Positions 43,227-52,329 of a DNA stretch of 64,000 bases are shown one piece after another. The notes beneath the pieces were generated by a model. The model did not search any database, was not told the DNA's origin, and was given only the letters and a program-made list of their open reading frames with translations. Position 1 is the stretch's first letter. Every line of letters starts with the position of its first letter. Location: contig CACNEM010000002.1 in the NCBI GenBank assembly GCA_902619495.1, forward strand, positions 1 through 64,000. The letters run 5' to 3'. A program made the translations under genes and the position numbers. The stretch comes from an uncultured Pelagibacteraceae bacterium. Lineage in GTDB: Bacteria; Pseudomonadota; Alphaproteobacteria; Pelagibacterales; Pelagibacteraceae.

Positions 43227-43887
43227 ATTCTGTAGCTTCTAAAACTTTCGTTCTCCCTAACGCTTTATCCATTTTTTTTTGAACATCTTCAGGACTAATA
43301 TTTAAAACAGCTTCAAACTCTGATTTCAATCTTTCATAAGCTTTTTCAAAGAGTTGTCTTTCCGAGTAGGATTGATCTGCAATAATATCTGTGTTTTTAT
43401 TTAAATCCTTTACTACTTCAGCTAGCTCATAGATTTTCCCAGAATTAATTTTTTGATCATATTCTTGAGCCCTTCTACTCCACATTGTTCTTTTGATTTT
43501 AGGTTTAGTTTTTAAAATAGATATACATTTATTAATTTGATTAATTGATGATATAGGTCTTAGTTTTGATTGTTGATTAATAGGAACCGTTAAAGTCAAT
43601 TTTTCTTTCTCTACAAGAATTTTATAAAATTGAATATCAATATCACCAATAGTTGCTTTCTCTATTGATGTTATTTTTCCTACACCATGTTTTGGATAAA
43701 CGACATAATCTTTTAGATTATAAATTTTTTTCTCAGTAGGTTGTTTTTTTATTTTTTTTATCTCAGGTTTTTCATCAGATCCAGGTATAATGCTTTTCTT
43801 CTCGAGAGTTTTTGTTTGAGCTTTTGTTTTTTGTTTTTTTAGCTTTTTTGCTTTTTTTATTTTTTTTGATTTTTTCTTTTTTGGCAT
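43225..43887 (-). CDS. CarD-family transcriptional regulator with Lys-rich N-terminal tail
   Basis: YVVYPKHGVGKITSIE (CarD/RID-like), basic N-terminal tail MPKKKKSKKIKKAKKLKKQK. Confidence 0.9.
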   Translation of the reverse strand: MPKKKKSKKIKKAKKLKKQKTKAQTKTLEKKSIIPGSDEKPEIKKIKKQPTEKKIYNLKDYVVYPKHGVGKITSIEKATIGDIDIQFYKILVEKEKLTLTVPINQQSKLRPISSINQINKCISILKTKPKIKRTMWSRRAQEYDQKINSGKIYELAEVVKDLNKNTDIIADQSYSERQLFEKAYERLKSEFEAVLNISPEDVQKKMDKALGRTKVLEATE

Positions 43888-43912
43888 TCTATTTATTTAT
43901 TTTCCTATTTAT

Positions 43913-44254
43913 TTATTTTCCAGGTTTCTCAGAGAAGTGCATCTCATACTTATTTTTAAGATTTTTGAATTTTTCATGATCTTCCATAGGTTCTTTTTTT
44001 TTTGCAATATTAGGCCATAAAGCAGAAAATTTTTTATTTAGCAATAACCATTTTTCCTTATCCTCAACACTCTCGTCAGTATCGGCTTTTATAGCATCTA
44101 TTGGGCACTCAGGTTCACAAACACCGCAGTCAATACACTCGTCTGGATTTATTACAAGCATATTTTCACCTTCGTAAAAACAATCTACAGGGCATACCTC
44201 GACGCAATCTGTCAATTTACATTTTATACATTCATCTTTTACAATATACGTCAT
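43913..44254 (-). CDS. fdxA: 7Fe-type ferredoxin
   Basis: [33 protein letters not shown]. Confidence 0.95.
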   Translation of the reverse strand: MTYIVKDECIKCKLTDCVEVCPVDCFYEGENMLVINPDECIDCGVCEPECPIDAIKADTDESVEDKEKWLLLNKKFSALWPNIAKKKEPMEDHEKFKNLKNKYEMHFSEKPGK

Positions 44255-44640
44255 TTAGAATTCAATAAGTTAAGTTTGATTTCAGCACATTCTTTATCAG
44301 GAAAATAAATTAAACCACATATTCTTCTCATTAAATTAGATTCATACTGGTCTATAGAGTTATCCGAAATAATTACTTTCCAAAGGTGTTCAATTATTTC
44401 TTTTTTTATATCCATAGAATTTTTTTTTAAAATATTCGTATAATTCAAAAGTTGGTTAGAATTATTTTCTATTTCTTCAGCTTTTTTTAAAATTTCATTA
44501 ATATTTTCTTTTTCTAAATAAGATTTAATAAAATTTCTTATAAGATCTTTTTCGTGATCTGAGTAAATCTCATCTATTTTAGCAGCGTGAACTAGTAGCG
44601 CAGCCATACCAATGACACTTTCTTTATCTAATTTATTCAT
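44251..44640 (-). CDS. TerB-like domain protein
   Basis: Helical 129 aa, [26 protein letters not shown] and [21 protein letters not shown] repeats typical of TerB-like proteins. Confidence 0.6.
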   Translation of the reverse strand: MNKLDKESVIGMAALLVHAAKIDEIYSDHEKDLIRNFIKSYLEKENINEILKKAEEIENNSNQLLNYTNILKKNSMDIKKEIIEHLWKVIISDNSIDQYESNLMRRICGLIYFPDKECAEIKLNLLNSK

Positions 44641-47106
44641 CTATTTTATGTTTAAAGAAAGTAACTTATTAAATGGATTTTCTTTTTTGTCAAATCGTAT
44701 TATTTTCTCTTTTCTCTTTTTTTCCCCTCTAAAAATATAAGTATCAGCCTCTTTATCCTTTTTATAATCCATGTAGGTCATTAATTTATAAAAATTTTCT
44801 TTTGAACATCCCAATAAGTTCATCATTTCAGAATTTACTTTAAATTTTTTATCTTTTGTATTTTCAATAATTTTTAAAAATAACTTTTCAAGAATGTCAA
44901 TTCTAACAAAAAAATCTCTAAATTTTTCAAAACCACATAGTAGTAGAAAGTTTTTATCGACTTTGAAATCTGATAAAAAATTTAGTCCAGATTTTGGTAT
45001 TTGATTGTTATCAGATAAATTATAGAATATTTTCCATAAACTTATTCTAAACTCTACTGCCTTAGGTTTTAACATTCTAGGTAAATAAATATGATACCTG
45101 CCAATCTTGATCCCCATGCCCCATAATTTTTTTCTTTCTTCTGCAGGTATTAGTTTAACGACTCTATCTACATCTTTTCTTTTGATGACACCGTTATTTT
45201 CATAAAGTTGAAATAGTAAACCCCTTAAGTATTGATTAGTTATTTTATGTTTTGTTAATTTAATGAGATCGCCTAGTAAATTATTGATATAGTCTTTTAA
45301 CCAATTGTTCAAAAATTTAATAAGTTTTAATTTCGAGTTTTCATTTAAGGAATCGTCTGCAATAATCTCAATTTCTGGAGTTAGGTAATCATTACCCTTT
45401 TTTAATCTGGCGATCGGATTATTTTTCCAAATAATCTTATTTTCAACATTAATTTCTATCTCTTTTTTATTTAAAATTTCATCAACTCTTTTTACCAATT
45501 CTTCTTCAACACCCTTTCTTGCAGCTTTTTTTATTGATTTGATATCTGTATCAAGAGTTTTAGATGTTACCTCTATAAGGAATTTTAATCCTTTTAGTTC
45601 ACCAATTAGTTGATCATCGATATGAATTTCATTTTGATCATTAATTTCTGTATTTAAAATTAAATCTTGTTTTAAGCTTCTAGAAAGAATACTTATCTTC
45701 TTATCAATAAAACTTTTTGTTAACTCATCATGTAATTTGTCTGATAGTTTATCCTCAATACTTTTGGTAAGTTGTATCCAATAATCTGAGTTTTCAACCC
45801 AATTTTTTTTATTAGCAACGTAAGACCATGTCCTTACATTCGACAATCGATGAGAAAGTAAATCTACATTTCCATGATCCTTTTCGAGCCCTTTGAGTTG
45901 TTCTTTCATAAATGTGCTAGGTATTCTTTTCTTTCTTGTTGATAAAAATTGAAATACCTTATCGACAACATTAATATGTTGCCCGTAAGCTTTTTTTTCA
46001 AAGTCTGGAATTTGACAACATTCCCAAAGTAATTCTAAATTTTTATGATAAATTATGTTGTTAGCTCCTTTTTTTAAAAAAAAACGTAGTACACTTTCAT
46101 CAAGAGAGTCATTAGTTCGTAAAAGATTTTTTTGATTTGGTTTTAATTCTAAAGATGCTATAAGTTTTTCAGGATTTTCAAAAACAAGATTAGAATTCCG
46201 CCAATAAATCATTTTAGTATCAGGTAGCTCATGTTTTTCAATTTTTTCAATTTCATCAGAATTTAAAGTTTCAGAGTCACCAGTGGTACCAAAACCACCA
46301 TCATTTTTAAATCTACCTGCTCGACCTGCGATTTGAGACATTTCAATTAAATTTAATCTTCTAGTTTTTTTTCCGTCAAATTTTTTCAAGTTTGAAAAAT
46401 AAATTTCATTTATATCCATATTCAATCCCATCCCAATTGCATCTGTTGCTATTAAATAATCTACATCTCCAGATTGGTATAAACCTACTTGGGAGTTTCT
46501 AGTTTTAGGACTCAGCGATCCCATTATTACCGCAGCACCACCTTTTTGTCTTCTGACAAGTTCTGCAATCGCATAAACCTCTTCTATTGAAAACGCTATA
46601 ATTGCGACTTTTCTATCTAATCTTGAAATTTTTTTAATCCCAGAATAACTTAACTTTGAATACCTTTCTTTTTTTTCAAATTCTACGTTATCAACCAGAT
46701 CACTAATAATTTTTTCCATCACTTGCGAACCTAAAAATATAGTTAATTCTGTTCCTCGGGAATGCAAAAGTCTTTCCGTAAAAATATGACCTCTCTCACG
46801 GTCAGCACACATTTGTATTTCATCTATAGCGACAAACTCAACTTTTTTATCTTTAGGCATAGACTCAACCGTGCATACAAAGTAATTCGCAGTGCTAGGG
46901 ATTATTTTTTCTTCGCCTGTTATCAAAGCAACTTTTTCAACTCCTACTTTCTGAACGCATTTATCATAAACCTCTCTGGCTAAAAGCCTTAACGGTAAAC
47001 CAAAAATACCACTTTTGTATTTAAGCATTTTTTCGATTGCCACGTAGGTTTTACCAGTATTAGTTGGTCCTAATAGAGCTATTATTTTCTTTAGAGGAGT
47101 ATTCAT
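44641..47106 (-). CDS. SUV3/MgpS-like superfamily 2 helicase
   Basis: LLGPTNTGKTYVAIEKML, DEIQM box, QIAGRAGRF. Confidence 0.9.
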   Translation of the reverse strand: MNTPLKKIIALLGPTNTGKTYVAIEKMLKYKSGIFGLPLRLLAREVYDKCVQKVGVEKVALITGEEKIIPSTANYFVCTVESMPKDKKVEFVAIDEIQMCADRERGHIFTERLLHSRGTELTIFLGSQVMEKIISDLVDNVEFEKKERYSKLSYSGIKKISRLDRKVAIIAFSIEEVYAIAELVRRQKGGAAVIMGSLSPKTRNSQVGLYQSGDVDYLIATDAIGMGLNMDINEIYFSNLKKFDGKKTRRLNLIEMSQIAGRAGRFKNDGGFGTTGDSETLNSDEIEKIEKHELPDTKMIYWRNSNLVFENPEKLIASLELKPNQKNLLRTNDSLDESVLRFFLKKGANNIIYHKNLELLWECCQIPDFEKKAYGQHINVVDKVFQFLSTRKKRIPSTFMKEQLKGLEKDHGNVDLLSHRLSNVRTWSYVANKKNWVENSDYWIQLTKSIEDKLSDKLHDELTKSFIDKKISILSRSLKQDLILNTEINDQNEIHIDDQLIGELKGLKFLIEVTSKTLDTDIKSIKKAARKGVEEELVKRVDEILNKKEIEINVENKIIWKNNPIARLKKGNDYLTPEIEIIADDSLNENSKLKLIKFLNNWLKDYINNLLGDLIKLTKHKITNQYLRGLLFQLYENNGVIKRKDVDRVVKLIPAEERKKLWGMGIKIGRYHIYLPRMLKPKAVEFRISLWKIFYNLSDNNQIPKSGLNFLSDFKVDKNFLLLCGFEKFRDFFVRIDILEKLFLKIIENTKDKKFKVNSEMMNLLGCSKENFYKLMTYMDYKKDKEADTYIFRGEKKRKEKIIRFDKKENPFNKLLSLNIK

Positions 47107-47165
47107 TTTTGTGTTAACTATTTTTTTTCACACTATATGTAGATCAAAGTTGAGAACAAAATAAG

Positions 47166-47194
47166 ATTAAAACATGACCGAATCGATTTGTCAA
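47166..47194 (-). promoter_or_regulatory. putative promoter for the helicase gene
   Basis: Minus strand TTGACA, 17 nt, TTTAAT. Confidence 0.5.
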
Positions 47195-47219
47195 ATGTTC
47201 CTATTTTTAAATAATTGAT

Positions 47220-47248
47220 TTGACTTCTATTAGGCAGTCCCCGTATAG
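47220..47248 (+). promoter_or_regulatory. putative promoter for the aminotransferase gene
   Basis: TTGACT, 17 nt, GTATAG (or TATAGG at 18). Confidence 0.4.
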
Positions 47249-47264
47249 GTAAATCAAAGTTAAA

Positions 47265-48503
47265 ATGTCATCTAAAGTAAAAAAAAATATTTTAAAATTA
47301 AAAGAGTCCTCAACTTTAGCGATCAACGAAAAATCAAAAGAATTGATTAAGTCTGGTAAAAAAATTTACAGATTTGGTTTTGGCCAATCACCGTTTCAAA
47401 TTCCAGAAAGAGTTGTTGATACGCTAAAACTTAATGCTCATAAAAAAGAGTACTTACCTATACAAGGTTTACCCGAATTAAGAGAGAAAATTTCTAATTA
47501 TTTATTTAAAAATACAGGTGTAAGATATTCAAAAGAAAATATTTTGATTACTCCTGGATCTAAAGAAGCTATGTTGTTGATGCACGTAACATTCAACGGA
47601 GAAATTTTAACCCCAGCCCCAAGCTGGGTGTCCTATGAACCACAAGCGCAAATTGGTTCAAATAAAGTTCATTGGCTAGAAACCTCTAGAGTGAACAACT
47701 GGTTTCCAACAGCAAGTGAACTTGAAAAGAAATTAAAGAAAATTGGAAAAAATAAAAATATTATTTTGATTTTAAACTCACCGAATAATCCTTCTGGTGC
47801 AATCTGTAAAAATTTGAAAGAGTTAGCTCAAGTAGCTAAAAAATATAAACTAATAATTTTATCAGATGAAATATATACAGATCTCTCATTTGATAATAGT
47901 TACAACTCTATCTCCGAATTCTACCCAGAAGCTACATTCATTAGCGGAGGATTAAGCAAGTGGTGCGGTGCAGGAGGTTGGAGACTTGGGTTTTTAGCAA
48001 TCCCTAATGGATCAAAACAATTTATGAATAGTTTAAAATCATTAGCAAGCGAGTCATATTCAACTGTAAACACACCTACTCAATTTGCTGCGGTTGAAGC
48101 ATATGAAGGTGACTATGAGCAGTACAAACTTAAAGTAAGATCTATACTTTATTCAGTTGGAAACTATGTTTATAATAATCTTAAATCAAATAAAGTTATA
48201 ATAAATCCACCTCAAGGAGCTTTTTATTTAATGCCTGAATTTAAAAATAAAAAATTTAAAACCTCAGCTCAATTATGCGATGTAATATTAAAAGAGACTG
48301 GTGTTGCAATGCTTCCCGGATCAGATTTTGGATTTAAACCCAAAAAAATGCTTACTAGATTAAGCTATACAGACTTTGATGGTGTAAACTTTTTTAAAAA
48401 TGTAAAAGACTATAACTCTATTAGTGAAGAAATGGTCAAGACCTATGCCCCAAATGTAGTTAAAGGCACCACTAAGCTCTCAAATTGGGCCAAAAATTTA
48501 TAA
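47265..48503 (+). CDS. class I/II PLP aminotransferase
   Basis: NSPNNPSGAICKN, SGGLSKWCGAGGWRLGF. Confidence 0.9.
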   Translation: MSSKVKKNILKLKESSTLAINEKSKELIKSGKKIYRFGFGQSPFQIPERVVDTLKLNAHKKEYLPIQGLPELREKISNYLFKNTGVRYSKENILITPGSKEAMLLMHVTFNGEILTPAPSWVSYEPQAQIGSNKVHWLETSRVNNWFPTASELEKKLKKIGKNKNIILILNSPNNPSGAICKNLKELAQVAKKYKLIILSDEIYTDLSFDNSYNSISEFYPEATFISGGLSKWCGAGGWRLGFLAIPNGSKQFMNSLKSLASESYSTVNTPTQFAAVEAYEGDYEQYKLKVRSILYSVGNYVYNNLKSNKVIINPPQGAFYLMPEFKNKKFKTSAQLCDVILKETGVAMLPGSDFGFKPKKMLTRLSYTDFDGVNFFKNVKDYNSISEEMVKTYAPNVVKGTTKLSNWAKNL

Positions 48504-48566
48504 GAATCTCTTTGACCTCAATTAAATATCGTAGTTAAATTAATTATAAATAAAAGAGGAGTACAC

Positions 48567-49571
48567 ATGAAAAAAATGATGTCATTGATTTCAGCGGTAC
48601 TAGTAATGTTTGCTTTTTCAAGCCCCATTACATCAATCGCTAAATCAGCAGAGTTCTTTACAATAGGAACAGGCGGACCTACTGGAGTTTATTTCCAAAC
48701 AGGTAACGCTATTTGTAAAATGTTACATAAATCAGCAATAAGTGCTGACCATGGTAGAAAAAAAGGTACAGCTAAAGCTTACAGATGTACTGCACCTTCA
48801 ACAGGTGGATCAAACTACAATATTGGACAAATCAAAGATGGTGAGTTTCAATTTGGTGTTGCTCAGTCAGACTGGCAGTATCATGCTTACAACGGTTCAA
48901 GCAAATGGGAAGGAAAACAGTTCAGCGACTTGAGAGCTGTATTTTCTGTTCACAACGAACCTTTCCAAATATGGGCAAGTAAAAAATCTGGAATTAAAAA
49001 TTTCAAAGGCCTAAAAGGAAAAACAGTAAACATTGGTAACCCGGGTTCTGGTCAAAGAGGAACAATGGAAGAATTAATGAAGGCTATGGGTGCAGATATG
49101 AGTATGTTCAAAGCAACTACTGAACTTACTTCTTCTGAGCAAGTAAAAGCTCTTTGTGACGGTAAAATAGATGCGTTTGGTTATTCTGTAGGATTTCCAA
49201 ATGGAGCTATGGAGCAAGCAGCTACTTGTAAAGCAAAAGCTAGCCCAATTAATTTAACAGGTGCACCAGTTCAAGGTTTAATTGATGGAGCAGACTATTA
49301 TGCTAAAGCAGTTATTCCAAAAGGAACTTACTCAAATCAGAAAAAAGACGCTACAACATTTGGTGTAAAAGCTACTGTTGTAACAAGTGCTAATGTTTCT
49401 GAAGAGCTTGTATACTTAGTAACAAAAGCGGTAATGGAAAACTTTGATGATTTCAGAGCTCAACATCCTGCTTTTGGACCATTGGAAAAGAAAAACATGA
49501 TAGCTGATGGTTTATCAGCTCCGTTACATCCAGGTGCAATTAAGTACTACAAAGAAGCTGGATTAATGTAA
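48567..49571 (+). CDS. TAXI-family TRAP transporter solute-binding protein
   Basis: FTIGTGGPTGVYFQTGNAICKML, signal peptide, upstream of fused TRAP permease. Confidence 0.93.
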   Translation: MKKMMSLISAVLVMFAFSSPITSIAKSAEFFTIGTGGPTGVYFQTGNAICKMLHKSAISADHGRKKGTAKAYRCTAPSTGGSNYNIGQIKDGEFQFGVAQSDWQYHAYNGSSKWEGKQFSDLRAVFSVHNEPFQIWASKKSGIKNFKGLKGKTVNIGNPGSGQRGTMEELMKAMGADMSMFKATTELTSSEQVKALCDGKIDAFGYSVGFPNGAMEQAATCKAKASPINLTGAPVQGLIDGADYYAKAVIPKGTYSNQKKDATTFGVKATVVTSANVSEELVYLVTKAVMENFDDFRAQHPAFGPLEKKNMIADGLSAPLHPGAIKYYKEAGLM

Positions 49572-49591
49572 TTCAACTTTATAGTTAAATT

Positions 49592-49626
49592 AAAAAAGGC
49601 CCAATATTTTTTGGGCCTTTTTTTTT
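49592..49626 (+). terminator. intrinsic terminator between TAXI SBP and TRAP permease
   Basis: AAAAAAGGCCCAA TATTTT TTGGGCC TTTTTTTTT. Confidence 0.88.
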
Positions 49627-49648
49627 AGAATAAGGTATCTTAGCTAAA

Positions 49649-51985
49649 ATGAATCAAAACATTCAAAGTAAGATAAAAGATAAAATACAAGAAGATATTT
49701 CTCCAACTCGAAATTTATCTGGCATTCATTTAAAAATAGTTTTTGGAATTGCCATTCTTTGGACATTTTTTCAACTTTGGTATGCCTCTCCTTTTCCTTT
49801 TTGGTTTAACTTTGGAATGTTCAAAGGTTTACCCGCAAGAGCTATTCATCTTGGTTTTGCTTTAACTTTAGCTTTTTTAATTTTTCCGGCAGTTAGAGGA
49901 AAAAAGATTTCAGTAATTGATATTATCATTAGTATTACAGGGGCATTAAGTTGCTTATATATCTATTTTTTTTATGATGATTTAGTAAATAGAGGCGGCA
50001 TCCTTTTAGTAAAAGAAATATTTGGTTTTAAAGTTCCAATTGAACTTATAATTGGGGCCATAGGTATATTAATTTTATTAGAGGCAACTAGACGAGCTAT
50101 AGGCTTGCCTTTAGTTATAATTGCAGTCTGTTTCCTTTTATTTTCTTATTTTGGAAAATATGCTCCTGATATTATTTCTCACGGCGGACTTTCTGTAAAA
50201 AGACTAGTAGGATTTCAATGGTTTGATCAAGAAGCAATATTTGGAATTCCAATAGGAGTTTCAGTTGATTTTATATTTTTATTCGTGCTCTTTGGAGCTT
50301 TGTTAGAAACTGCTGGTGGAGGAAAGTATTTTTTAGATTTAGCTTTTGCAATGGTTGGGAAAATGCGAGGAGGTCCAGCTAAAGCTGCAATTCTGGGATC
50401 TGGAATGACTGGTATGATTTCAGGTTCTTCGATTGCAAACACTGTAACAACTGGAACATTTACTATTCCCATAATGAAAAAAACAGGTTTCTCTCAAGAG
50501 AAAGCAGGAGCAATTGAAGTTTCTTCTTCTGTTAATGGACAAATAATGCCTCCAGTTATGGGAGCCGCAGCTTTTGTAATGGCAAGTTTTATAGGTGTTA
50601 CTTATTTTGAAGTTGTAAAACATGCTTTTTTACCAGCAATAATTTCCTATATCGCTTTATTTTACATCTCTCATTTAGAGGCCCTTAAATTAGGATTAAA
50701 AGGAATGGATGATGCTGATGTTCCTCATTTAAAGAAAACTTTTTTATCTGGTTTACATTTTTTAATACCCATTTTTGTTTTAATTTTTTTACTTGTTTAC
50801 ATGAGATATACAGCAGGTTTTTCAATCTTTTACGCAACGTTATCTTTAATATTAGTAAACTTAGTAAGTCGTATAATAAAAAATCCAGATTTAAAAACTG
50901 GTTTAATTGATTGGTATAATCAAACAATAGTTGGTCTTCAAAAAGGTGCTATTAATATGGTGGGAGTAGGGATTGCAATTGCTACAGCAGGAATAATCGT
51001 AGGGGCAGTAGGGTCAACAGGGTTGAGTACTAATTTAATTATAGTCATTGAAACGATAGCAAGAGACAATGTAATAATTTTAATATTATTAACAATTATT
51101 CTTTGTTTGCTACTTGGAATGGGTCTTCCAACTACTGCAAACTATGTAGTTGTAGCATCTTTAATGGCTACAGTTTTGGTTGATGTTGGCAATGCTTCAG
51201 GATTTATTTTTCCACTAATCGCAGTTCATTTGTTTGTATTTTATTTTGGTTTAATGGCAGATGTAACACCTCCAGTCGGTTTGGCCTCTTATGCAGCAGC
51301 CGCAATTTCTGGCGGTGACCCTTTAAGAACAGGACTTCAAGCTATTTGGTACAGTTTGAGAACTGGAATTTTACCGATTGTCTTTTTGTTTAATCACGAG
51401 CTGTTATTGATTGGAGTAGATAGTATCTGGCAAGCTTTATTAGTAATAGCTACTTCATTAATCGGAATTTTAGTGTTTACTGCTGCTACTCAACAATGGT
51501 TTATAAATAGGTTAAGATGGTATGAGATCATAGCTTTTTTAATAATATCTTTATCTTTTCTAGCTCCAGATTATGTTTTAGGTAAATTCTATCCTAAATT
51601 TAATGAGCAAAAACTTTCGGCGGAAAGTATTCAAAATTTATCTTTTGACCCTTCAAAAGAGGTTCATATTAAAGTAACTCGAGTTACTGAATATGGAGAA
51701 AGGTATAAATTATTTGTTATCGATAAAGGTAAATTTGAAAACAATTATAACTTAGAAGAATATGGTGTGACTTTAACAGACCTGAATGATCAATTAACTG
51801 TAGATAAATTAAACTGGAAAGGGGAAGCAAAAAAATCTGGTATTCAAATGGGCGATATTATAAGTAATTTTAAAATTGAAAACCCAGACAGGCCAAACAA
51901 AGCAATAATTTATCCTTTTGCACTACTGTTTTTATTATTTTTTGGATATATAAATTTTAGATCTGGAAAACTATCTCCAAATTAA
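49649..51985 (+). CDS. TRAP transporter fused permease (4TM+12TM), with C-terminal PDZ-like extension
   Basis: Many TM segments; GLPTTANYVVVASL, MADVTPPVGLASYAAAAISGGDP; C-terminal AKKSGIQMGDIIS. Confidence 0.93.
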   Translation: MNQNIQSKIKDKIQEDISPTRNLSGIHLKIVFGIAILWTFFQLWYASPFPFWFNFGMFKGLPARAIHLGFALTLAFLIFPAVRGKKISVIDIIISITGALSCLYIYFFYDDLVNRGGILLVKEIFGFKVPIELIIGAIGILILLEATRRAIGLPLVIIAVCFLLFSYFGKYAPDIISHGGLSVKRLVGFQWFDQEAIFGIPIGVSVDFIFLFVLFGALLETAGGGKYFLDLAFAMVGKMRGGPAKAAILGSGMTGMISGSSIANTVTTGTFTIPIMKKTGFSQEKAGAIEVSSSVNGQIMPPVMGAAAFVMASFIGVTYFEVVKHAFLPAIISYIALFYISHLEALKLGLKGMDDADVPHLKKTFLSGLHFLIPIFVLIFLLVYMRYTAGFSIFYATLSLILVNLVSRIIKNPDLKTGLIDWYNQTIVGLQKGAINMVGVGIAIATAGIIVGAVGSTGLSTNLIIVIETIARDNVIILILLTIILCLLLGMGLPTTANYVVVASLMATVLVDVGNASGFIFPLIAVHLFVFYFGLMADVTPPVGLASYAAAAISGGDPLRTGLQAIWYSLRTGILPIVFLFNHELLLIGVDSIWQALLVIATSLIGILVFTAATQQWFINRLRWYEIIAFLIISLSFLAPDYVLGKFYPKFNEQKLSAESIQNLSFDPSKEVHIKVTRVTEYGERYKLFVIDKGKFENNYNLEEYGVTLTDLNDQLTVDKLNWKGEAKKSGIQMGDIISNFKIENPDRPNKAIIYPFALLFLLFFGYINFRSGKLSPN

Positions 51986-52017
51986 AATTTACTAATTTTC
52001 TTACCTTTAAAATAAGA

Positions 52018-52074
52018 TTAATTAACTATTGCGTAAAGAACAGCTACAACTATTAAAATTTCCCAACCTGACAT
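52018..52074 (-). CDS. possible 18-aa membrane micropeptide
   Basis: Own translation MSGWEILIVVAVLYAIVN*; AGGGGG 7 nt upstream of ATG. Confidence 0.3.
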   Translation of the reverse strand: MSGWEILIVVAVLYAIVN

Positions 52075-52095
52075 TTAATTACCCCCTGTTATAAT
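52068..52095 (+). promoter_or_regulatory. putative sigma70 promoter
   Basis: CTGACA, 16 nt spacer, consensus TATAAT; 26 nt upstream of the 49-aa ORF. Confidence 0.5.
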
Positions 52096-52121
52096 GATTA
52101 ATAATTTTTTTTGTTAGAATT

Positions 52122-52271
52122 ATGATTAAGTGGTTGTATTTGTTGTTTTGTAAAGCTGGTATCCACAGATATGAAAAAATCGATATTAGTTATAGTTTTG
52201 GGGCAGGAGGCTCAACTGAGACGATAAAATGTAAGGATTGCGGAATTAAAAAAATTAGACGAAAAAATTGA
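52122..52271 (+). CDS. 49-aa putative zinc-ribbon-like small protein (not in supplied ORF track)
   Basis: Own translation MIKWLYLLFCKAGIHRYEKIDISYSFGAGGSTETIKCKDCGIKKIRRKN*; C-x4-H and CxxC pairs. Confidence 0.6.
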   Translation: MIKWLYLLFCKAGIHRYEKIDISYSFGAGGSTETIKCKDCGIKKIRRKN

Positions 52272-52329
52272 AATCAGCTAAGTAAGAAAACCGCAGTGAA
52301 ACTTACTTGAAAATAATTTAATTTAATCC

